Positions 34,401 through 41,708 of a stretch of DNA of 41,708 nucleotides are shown here, in pieces. The position numbers were made by a program, and so were the translations under genes. The notes under the pieces are model-generated. The model made no database searches, had not been told where the DNA came from, and was given only the letters and a program-made list of their open reading frames with translations. The first letter of the stretch is position 1. Each line of letters starts with the position of its first letter. Origin of the DNA: Echinostoma caproni (lineage: Eukaryota; Platyhelminthes; Trematoda; Plagiorchiida; Echinostomatidae); the NCBI GenBank assembly GCA_900618425.1, contig UZAN01043178.1, positions 1-41,708 of the forward strand. Direction: 5' to 3'.

Positions 34401-36167
34401 CACGATACCGGTTAATAATCTATCTATGTGGTAAACTAATTATAGGACTCTTGCAAAGCCTCATATTCAGTGGTAAATAACCACTGAAGGAAGCGGTTTG
34501 ATTGCCTGTTCCAACATACCTTGGCTGAACAAGGACCAAGCGTAGATTTGCCGAGATAGCTCCCACTGACACACTGGGTCCTACCAATATCACCATAATT
34601 CACACTGTGTAGATTACCGGACAGCTGGGAACTAATCTACGGTTTATCGATAAAGCTACCTCATTCGCACGTAATTGAATATTCGCTACGGTTTTGCTAT
34701 TCTCGGCTGCTGTTGATCGACTTCTTCCGGAAGTCAGGTCACTTTGATGGGTTCATGATCTCTAATGATGTCAAAGAGTCATCGGGTAACCGGTTACTAA
34801 CTGTATATTTCCATTCGGGTTACTGGACAATCATATGCTGACAGCCAAAACATCGAAGGATAATGGATTACTGGGTTTTTGCTGTCCGACGTGGCAGTGA
34901 TGATACTGAGATTATTTTTTATGATAAAGGACCACCTAGTTTGTCTTTCTCAATAATATTGTCTGCCTTTGTGACGTGATAAACCACGATATCGGAAAGC
35001 TTTTGATTCAGCTGTTCAGATGTTTTTGTAATTCCCTAAATGTTGCGATGAGGAACGAAAAATAAAAGCACGCTACCAATATTGCGTTCGTTACTAAGTC
35101 AGGGAATCGGTAGCATGTCACACGATGAACATTTACTTTTTCAAAAGAGTCAGACCATAGAACTAATCAATAAGAAACCGTCTCATTGGACCGTAAAACC
35201 TGTAAGACAGTGTAGTAAGTTAACCAAAATTCAATAAAACGAACCACTAAATACAGTGTGATAAGGAACAAGTGTAACTGACTATTGTAAAGACTGGATT
35301 GAGGATCACTGAAGCTGAGAGTTCAACAAGCCAGTCCTGTGCGCACGGATTTCAAAGACCGATTAGGATCATGTTCCAGAAGACCAATCACCATAAAATC
35401 TTTTTTTGGAAGTAAAAAGTGATTGCATTATCAGGCCTTTCGTCTAACCTACACAGACACGTGCATTGTCAGTGTATTGTTCGACAGACCAGAAACATTT
35501 GTACCAAGGTGGAACACGAAAACTTGAGCGTTTATGAGAAAGTTGAACTTCGATTGTAAAGTACTGATCCAAATAATCCTGTGAAAGAAAATTCTAGAAC
35601 AAAGTAATTAAAGTCGACGAAAAAGAATGATAGCGGTTGAATTCTCTATTATTAGTAAACCAAACGAACCGTCCGCTTGCTGGCATCATCCCTATTTCTG
35701 TATTTCCCCAGGCAGCTTTTATAAGGCCACAGCCTCGTCCTGGATGTTGACTGTACATTTGTATATCAATAAATGAAAGAGGAAGTAATAAGACATTTTC
35801 TTTTTTTTTAATGCGATGAAAGTATATAGCATTTGGTGGAAATATTTTTATGATATCCATGTTTGTTTTTGTTCTAGCAGTAGAATTCATGCGGTTGGGA
35901 ATGGGGATGAGGTCAGTGGAAGCCAACGGGTTACATCGAATCATAAAAATTACTGTTCATCGCACAGAATTCTGACGCAAGTGAAATGGGGGAAAGAAAC
36001 AAATGTGCAAATTCAATGTTGTTTTATTGCCATCAAGGCTGATTAAAGTGCAGTCGGGAGTCATCGTGCGAACATGTGATTGCCAGTGTACTTGGTACGT
36101 GAAAAGTAGGTTCGAAGGTTTCACGTAGATTTGCTTAATTAATAGTCAATTTGTGGAATTTTTCATA
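31480..36167. other. No gene recognised
   Basis: Longer plus frames at 31769-32119 and 32577-32864 were examined and show no domain or family resemblance. A 9-bp inverted repeat (TTCAGTGGT / ACCACTGAA) lies at 34466-34488. Near the right end, a possible splice acceptor (TTTTTGTTCTAG, ending 35877) is followed 34 bases later by a possible donor (GAG|GTCAGT, at 35911/35912). This is too little to call an exon. Confidence 0.45.
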
Positions 36168-36505
36168 GCAAATTGAGAATTGCAGTCCCGAAATTTCGGA
36201 AGATCTGCTTGTTTGTGCATTTGACATCGAATTCGCCCCATCCGACCACCCCGAGAGAAATTACTACAAAAGGTTTCGAAAACAGAGGGAAGGTCATAAT
36301 CAAAGAGCATCACCACGAATTCATCGACCGAATGAAGAATAGTTCTATTTATTCAAGTAACATTCATTCGTTCATGGAGAAAATCGTGGATGGCCAACGT
36401 TTGGCTCTGCGAAATAACATGCAAAAATATTGGTTGCATCTAGATAATGACGATGAACCTATCGAACCTGACGGATTCGACAGTTTTCAAGTGCCATCAG
36501 ACTGA
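36168..36505 (+). CDS. Candidate terminal coding exon of an unidentified host gene
   Basis: I do not recognise this protein. A good acceptor-like sequence (GGAATTTTTCATAG, ending at 36167) precedes a frame that runs without break to TGA at 36503-36505, about 111 codons. GCAG ending at 36184 is an alternative acceptor. The translated sequence has balanced, charged composition: a basic start (RIAVPKFRKICLF), a histidine/lysine segment (GKVIIKEHHHEFIDRMKNSS), SFMEKIVDGQRLALRNN, and an acidic end (LDNDDEPIEPDGFDSFQVPS). This differs from the Phe/Ser/Leu/Cys-rich chance frames elsewhere in the window. No in-frame ATG near its start is needed if it is an internal-to-last exon. No canonical AATAAA was seen just downstream. 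Function unknown. Confidence 0.4.
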
Positions 36506-36954
36506 GTTTTTGCAAAATAGGTCATAAAATTTGGTGTTAATTTTTCATTGTTCAGCTACCAAAACGAGCTGAACTGCTGCTAGTTGCAAGCCCCGATTCT
36601 TAGCTTTGCTCAGTGTATTTTAACTTTACGACTACTACCATTACTGCTACTGCTGCTAAGGTACTACTAGGATTTCTCCTGATGAAACATTGTTTTTGGG
36701 CCACCGATTTGACAACTTACCACCTACTGCAATCAGTATTTCTATATTTCAGGTGTTAATGTTTTTACATATACATCAAAACTACTCAGGATTTAGGAAA
36801 GCGTTTCAAATTAACATCGCCACTTTAATTTAACGTTGGTGTGATCAACCTTGAGTCGTTTCATAGTTCCAAACGAGCCCATAGTCGCATTTAAAAATCA
36901 GTCAGGGAAAGATCTCCCGACCAGGTTAACAAACAGAAAACAAGAACCACTGTT
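36506..36954. other. Non-coding stretch with a short imperfect ACT-type repeat
   Basis: No gene seen. An imperfect trinucleotide repeat (ACTACTACC...ACTGCTACTGCTGCT...ACTACT) lies at about 36629-36669. If the preceding candidate exon is real, this would be its 3' untranslated or intergenic sequence. Confidence 0.5.
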
Positions 36955-37170
36955 GATCAAAGAAATTGATGAAACTCAGGTTTTCCACTTCGCCTGTTCG
37001 CCGAGTCTGGCAATTTGTTTGCAAAAGTGTCATCACCGACCGAATTGACATCACCAGTGCTTGTGAATTGGCAGTGTTCGGCTCCTAACAATTCGTTCAT
37101 GTGTTCTTCTCCGCCGATCATTTACTGTCCCTTGTTCTCAAGGTGTTCTATTCGGTTCGCCGTTGAACTG
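36955..37170 (-). repeat. Penelope-like element 3' non-coding region
   Basis: Between the end of the GIY-YIG frame and about 36955 the minus strand matches plus-strand bases 5900-6095 of the other Penelope-like copy over at least 150 bases, with landmarks in the same order. The segment 37040-36991 (GGTGATGACACTTTTGCAAAC...GACTCGGCGAAC) corresponds to the hammerhead-like segment at 10163-10245. However, it lacks the stem II insert between GATGA and the TTTGCAA box. Confidence 0.58.
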
Positions 37171-37269
37171 GTGCGAGGAAGTGGGGGTGGAAGAGGTTGT
37201 CTTTCCGTTGTGATTGGGGTTTCATTCCCTTTCTCGGGTCACGGAATGACCGTTTTTGCTGAGTCATTT

Positions 37270-37780
37270 CATCTTTGAGTTGCATTGGCGTGTACACGTG
37301 ATCCAGTTTGATGTGCCTTTTTATTGAGTTGAATAGTCAATGTCAAGGCTAAAGACGTTCTCTCGCGTGTCGGGACTTGGTCAATAATTTTTACTGATTC
37401 GATGTTAAACGGATGTCCTTATTGATCTTCTTGGAGGGAAATCAACGAAAGTGGGTCACATCTCCTAATCGCTGGTTAGTGTTCACGGACCCTAATAACA
37501 TTTGTCTTCCAGTTTGCCACATTGGAGTTTTGAGCACCTCTTGCAGTTTATTTTGTAGATAACACTGCTCTTGTGCTTCTCTATTATTCTCTCCTTCGGG
37601 TTTCATAGCAGTTCCCTTAGACACTCGGTCGGTTTGTGGGCGACTTGGATTCCATGTGACCTGAGCAGTCCTGCTATCATTTCCGAAACGTGCTTGATGT
37701 ACGGTAGGGTTGTTCTTGTTCCCGATTCTTTGTCTATTGTTTCTTTCTTTTTTTGAGTCATTGCAAGCAAATACCATAAA
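37270..37780 (-). pseudogene. Penelope-like linker and GIY-YIG endonuclease domain, damaged
   Basis: In order on the minus strand: TLPYIKHVSEMIAGLLRSHG, GIQVAHKPTECLRELL then a TGA stop, KSSVIYKINCKRCSK (GIY core, V-I-Y-K-I), LQCGKLEDK where Y-V-G-x-T-G is expected, so the YIG half is lost. After a frame change come RVREH-stop-PAIRRCDPLSLISL, QEDQ-stop-GHPFNIESVKIIDQ, then VPTRERTSLALTLTI, ending at TGA near 37275. The histidine/arginine segment and the last helix with an R-E pair are recognisable. At least three in-frame stops remove activity. The minus frame at 37442-37777 is a shifted frame of this relic, and the plus frames here are shadows. Confidence 0.76.
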
Positions 37781-37970
37781 AAGGTATCTTTCTTCTTTTT
37801 TCTTCAGTCTGTTGATGCTGCAATGCGTTTAGACTTTTCCGAAGAGGGTTCTAACACATCGTCTTTTGTGTCTGTGTGCATGATTACTTTGAAGTTTTTA
37901 AGATTTGACCCGCATGTGTTGTTTTGCGATAGACCGTTGTCTTCAGTTTTCCTGATGGCTTTCTGATGAT

Positions 37971-38420
37971 CTAGATGTCTAAACATGCCAGTCGTTTATA
38001 CTTCTCCGTCTCCGTTTTGAACTTCATGCCATTGAATGTGTTACTGATGATGCTGTATGTCCTTTCTTCTTTCGACTTCTGCAAGATGATGGATGTGTCA
38101 TCAGCGAACCGGAACCAAAGTTTTGGCATCATTGTTGGTAGTTTCTTCTTCTCCAGCTTTTGCATTATGCCTTCGGCTATGAATCCAGGAATTGACGATC
38201 CCATCGGTGTTCCTCTCAGATCTTTGTAGATTTCACCGTCCAATTCGAAGTACGTTTGCATGCATAGCTCCATGAGTTCGCAAATGACAGCTGGTCCCAT
38301 TGGTTGGTTTGTTGGGTTCTCAGTTATCAATTCTCGCACAGTGGATCTTGCCAGGTTCAAGTAGATGGAAATAAACAAAGCAGTGACGTCGAATGACACC
38401 ATCAATTTGTCTTCTTAGAT
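37971..38420 (-). pseudogene. Penelope-like reverse transcriptase core
   Basis: The enzyme copies element RNA into DNA at a nicked target. The frame contains LMVSFDVTALFISI (motif A; aspartate of S-F-D-V present), ELMELCMQTYFELDGEIYKD, LRGTPMGSSIPGFIAEGIMQ (motif B, normally R-G-T-P-M-G-S-P-I-S-G-x-I-A-E) and KLWFRFADDTSII (motif C with both aspartates intact, F-A-D-D for the usual Y-V-D-D). It ends with FNGMKFKTETEKYKRLACLD (normally ...I-x-F-x-x-E-x-E-x-x-x-x-L-x-F-L-D). All catalytic residues of A and C are present. It is called a pseudogene because a stop lies 16 codons before motif A and the frame is lost right after RLACLDI, at 37971-37986. A telomerase-like RT is excluded by motif B and the GIY-YIG context. 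Confidence 0.87.
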
Positions 38421-38470
38421 GTTGATAGTTTTGAGCTGCCTTGAATTTAATGTTTTGTCAACAGACACAA

Positions 38471-41223
38471 GTCCCTTCAAAGACGCCTCCGTTTATCAAT
38501 AGTCCTGTTTTCCGCCTTGGTAACACCTTACCAACCATCCCAGTCTATCGTAGGAACAACTTTTCCCCTTTGAAATTACCTACATTGTGATATTCCAATC
38601 CTTGTCTCACGTCAAAAGCCGACCCAATTTACCTTTATGTTTAAAGCTACCAGAAACAAACAAACAAATACAAAATATTCGTGGAAAATACGCAAGTATC
38701 GTTACCACAACGTTACTTGGAGCACGCTCAATTCGATCGTCTGAAGATCAGAGTGTGATGGAAGGCGGTACAAAGAGAGTCCTGGCTAGCGACGGAATCA
38801 AGAATGGCGCTCATCCGACCAGACGCGCAGACGCAGCGGCGGGAAGTTCCCCTCGAGACAATGTTGACTACCACCCGAAACGAGCGAATCGACAATTGCA
38901 ACCCGAAAGACAATCCGCAGTTAACGGGTAAGATACCCACCGAATGCCACAACGTCGGAGCTGTCGATCAACGCATCTCGCGCCGCGATCGGGTCACACC
39001 AGTCGGAATGGCACGCGTAAGAAGAGACAACGTATGTGCCAAGTGCGGACCAAGACCAACAAGGAATGACCCACAGAAAGCGACATGAATCATCCTGCCG
39101 CGGGGTTGAGAATTGATTGTATATGATCGGACGCATACACCGTTTGCTTTTGAATTGGTCCAATAGAGGTTTTACCCAGCCAGCTCGCCTTCTCACTACA
39201 ATATGATAACTGCTAGGTTGTATCTCACGACCATAAGCGGTTTCGTTGTTGAAACGAGGCGGCTTCCACAACTGGCAGACCAAAGCACGTGAAACTATTA
39301 TTCGCATTTTGAAACTACTTGACGAAATGAGGCAACAGCACTGTGGCTCATGTGTCAACTGTTATTCCTATGCGGAGGAAACTAATGTTTAGGTGGCTGC
39401 TGCAGCTAGAGCCGAATCCTTCTTATGTCCTTCTTCAGCCCTAGGTTGAAAAGACCCCGTTCGTTTTGTACAAATCGATCTCCATGTGTGAGTAAAACTC
39501 AGTTCCAATGTTGATCAATTGAAAGCAGGCTCTGAGATATGGAAAATGTGTCACTCACGCGAAAAAATCTCCGATTATTTCAGGTCCACCAAGTTCAAAG
39601 CGGTCACCAAAAGTCTTGTCCGTGTACACTTCCGTGTCGAAAACATTCGCTTGCTATTCAAGTCCGGTCATCATTTCACGATGCACGCGTATCATGTTAG
39701 GCTGTCTAGTTGATCTCATCGGTGCTGACATGCACAAGTATTGTTCAATCTTCTCAATGATTTCCGCCCTTCAAGTACTGATCAATTTGAACATTCTTCC
39801 CAAACGAAATGAGATATCTCAAACAAATCAAATTCAAATGAAGTAACGGGACGAAGACAGTCGAAAGATAACACAAATCTTATGACGGTCAGGGAATGTT
39901 ATTAAAAGATCAAAAGGCTTTTCTAAATGCACTTTTCTGATAACAGTCTCTAAATTTTTAAGCTCTAGCGCTGAAATCAGATAGTCCTAATAAACATCTT
40001 TCGCCACGCAAAGTAAGCTGCGTGATTTAAGAACGAGATATGAAATTCACAAGTGGCCGATGCGAACGGGCTTCGATCAATCTAATTGTCAAATAAAGCT
40101 AGCGGAATACCAGAAAGTGCGCACAAATTAGGCGGACACTCCAATTTTACATTCAGTTTCATATTGGCAATACCACCGAGGTGGTTCTTAACAAAGTGTT
40201 TTCCATTACCAACACCAATCAGATTATCAGATCCCCCCCCTAGTTTGAATCCAGGAGTAGAAGAGGAATGAAAGAGTGTATTTATTTCCTAACAGGCTTG
40301 TAGATTTGTGATTCGTGTACTTGGTTGTTGGCTTATTCATTACTGTTCATCCACTCGTCTCTACAGTGATGAACAGGAAATGGAAATATTCACCCATATT
40401 TTCATAAGCGGTCGCATTTTGGTTATCATCAAGGACCACTGGCTGACCCAAATCAACTATAAAAAGCGTAGCATGTAGCCAAAGACCAATCGTTGGTGTT
40501 GATGTTTCCTATAGAATAGGGTTTCTTTCCTTCCCTGCTGCTGACACCTGGGCAGTTTGAGCAAACTTCTTCATGCACAGCATCCGCCATATGCCGAATG
40601 GAGCCCCGAAAGTATGACCGTGTACATTACGGTGTTTAGTTAGGGTTTTCTTTGACATTATGACTGTTTGAAGCCAGTTCGCATTAGCCACTTGTGAATG
40701 CCATATCTCGTCCTCAATTCACCCAGCTTACTTTGTGTGGTGGAGTTGATTTACTAGGTCTATATGATTTCATCTTTAAAGATTGAAGATTCCGAGTCCG
40801 TACTCAGAAAAACATTTTAATTTTCGAACTTGAGGTTTCTCATACAATTCTGTAAATTTCACAAAATCTATGGTATACTTCGACTGTCTTTGTTACTGAA
40901 AACACCGTTTTATCGTCACAAATTTAAATGGAGAATTGGGACATTTAGGATTGCAAAATATATCCCTCGTCATTTCGCTGCCTCTTTAAACGTGCATACT
41001 GCAGCCAAAGTGTTATTTCATAGTAAGTGTGATTATAAATGTGAGACCAAGACAAGAGCAATTAACAAAACCGACACCGCGACACAACTAACGAGAGAGG
41101 GTAGAGGTCAATCGACAAGAACAAATTAATGTGACTAAGCAGACCCGTTGTTTGCATAGGTGGAGTCTGAAAGGACGGATGGTAAGAACCGTGAATACGT
41201 TCAGTAACTTTGTGTTTGTTTTC
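38471..41223. other. No gene recognised; GC-rich island at 38.74-39.36 kb
   Basis: A CAAA-type short repeat lies at about 38652-38670. From about 38740 to 39300 the composition is clearly GC-richer than the surroundings and frames are open in several phases on both strands (plus 38804-39088, minus 38921-39358), without any domain I recognise. This is probably an inserted repeat of unknown type. One plus frame has a lone CAKCG. From 39360 to 41223 only background sequence is seen. Confidence 0.4.
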
Positions 41224-41708
41224 TTTCAAAGATTCAAAGATTTATTATGGAAATAACTTACAAGCTCATGCTTGTCTGGTCCCATAAGTTCGTGAGGTGG
41301 AGTAAGAAACAGTGACACATACAATTCTTTTTGTAAAATGTCACATGATACATGCGTTTTCCACTGCTTCACGCAGTTTCACTTATGTTGGAACGTAAGA
41401 TGTGTTAGTGTTTCATCGAGCCTCAGTTTGAAAGACTCAATGCTTGGAGCACAGACGACGTAGGATGGTAGAGAGTTCNCTAAGATGAACGTTGGGCGAT
41501 AATTTCAGAAGCGGGCGACACGGATGGCTTGGGTTTTGCATCATTTGGTATACCATAATCATATCTCTTCTGATGCGCCGGTAATGATTGAAATATAACC
41601 CCAGTTACTTCAGTCTCTCTGCGTATGAAAGCCGATTCAACCCCCTGACCATTTTTGTGGCCATCCTTTGTGGACGCTCCAGCACCTTGCAATCACGCTG
41701 TAGCCATG
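41224..41708 (-). mobile_element. 3' end of a further non-LTR retrotransposon family, runs off the window
   Basis: Minus-strand translation from 41706 gives LQRDCKVLERPQRMATKMVR, GLNRLSYAERLK then a stop, LGLYFNHYRRIRRDMIMVYQ. This is the L-E-x-V-Q-R-R-A-T-K-M-V ... L-S-Y-x-x-R-L-x-x-L-G-L-Y-x-x-x-x-R-R-x-R-x-D-M-I-x-V-Y motif at the C-terminal end of CR1/jockey-type RTs. After a gap (probable deletion near 41480, by an undetermined base) it resumes as NSLPSYVVCAPSIESFKLRL, the usual W-N-S-L-P ... F-K-x-x-L-D ending, with a stop near 41380. The 3' end has AATAAA followed by two copies of TCTTTGAA (41240-41225). The C-terminal signature differs from the family at 1-504, so this is a separate family. 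Confidence 0.78.

Larger units (their letters stand above)
36955..38470 (-). mobile_element. Penelope-like retroelement, best preserved copy (RT + GIY-YIG + 3' region)
   Basis: On the minus strand, an RT core (38405-37971), a linker with TLPYIKHVSEMIAGLLRSHG, a GIY-YIG endonuclease (about 37640-37275) and a non-coding 3' region to about 36955 are collinear, as in canonical Penelope-like elements. The RT part has an uninterrupted frame of 145 codons. The rest has a frame change near 37980, stops in the linker and domain, and a frame change near 37530. Upstream of 38405 the relation continues with NSRQLKTINI-stop-EDKLMVSFDV. Before about 38470 I see no further RT finger sequence, so the copy is 5'-truncated or decayed there. 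It is clearly related to the plus-strand copy at 5120-6105. Confidence 0.85.

Noticed and set aside
37442..37777. 111-residue minus-strand frame
   Set aside because: A shifted frame of the Penelope-like linker and endonuclease; the homologous residues are in a neighbouring frame.
38921..39358. 145-residue minus-strand frame
   Set aside because: Overlaps open plus-strand frames in the same GC-rich island; no domain or gene-like features.
1..41708. CRISPR array, operon, prophage or bacterial defence system
   Set aside because: No regularly spaced repeats, no dense same-strand genes and no ribosome binding sites; all recognisable content is eukaryotic retroelement.

Overview
The window is eukaryotic, repeat-dominated, non-operonic DNA. 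It has no prokaryotic gene arrangement, ribosome binding sites or dense coding. By eye it is about 60% A+T, and almost all open frames are short and random-looking. What can be recognised is a graveyard of retroelements. There are CR1/jockey-type non-LTR retrotransposons, RTE-like endonuclease/reverse-transcriptase elements, Penelope-like elements with a GIY-YIG endonuclease, and tRNA-derived SINE-like units. This mixture resembles what is known from flatworm genomes, especially trematodes (flukes). That assignment rests on remembered family resemblance, not on a search, and the species cannot be named.

Layout, left to right. 1-570 (+) is the 3' end of a CR1-like element with an unbroken reading frame and a short tandem-repeat tail. 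2550-2995 (+) may be another, very decayed CR1-like 3' end. 5120-6105 (+) is a Penelope-like element (PLE) relic covering the linker, GIY-YIG domain and 3' region. 6490-6735 (-) holds two tRNA-like units, one still foldable as a cloverleaf. 10128-10330 (+) looks like a PLE terminal region with a hammerhead-ribozyme-like core. 10985-12705 (+) is an RTE-like relic carrying both endonuclease and reverse transcriptase. 14345-15185 (-) is a second RTE-like relic in the opposite direction. 15400-28140 contains almost nothing recognisable apart from a GC-rich probable repeat near 23.8-24.0 kb, a tRNA-like fragment at 26.4 kb and a perfect palindrome at 27.5 kb. 28150-28735 (-) and 29480-31350 (-) are two CR1-like relics, the second preceded by a 17-bp perfect inverted repeat. 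36168-36505 (+) is the only stretch that looks like a possible host exon. 36955-38470 (-) is the best preserved PLE copy, with RT and GIY-YIG. 41224-41708 (-) is the 3' end of a further non-LTR family and runs off the right edge.

No complete host gene, rRNA, functional tRNA gene, CRISPR array or operon was found. The parts do not form one pathway; they record repeated insertion and decay of retroelements in an intergenic or intronic region. The most informative points are the 3' region shared by the two PLE copies, the hammerhead-like motif that goes with it, the cloverleaf-preserving tRNA-like unit, and the isolated candidate exon. I found no evidence for a new multi-gene system.
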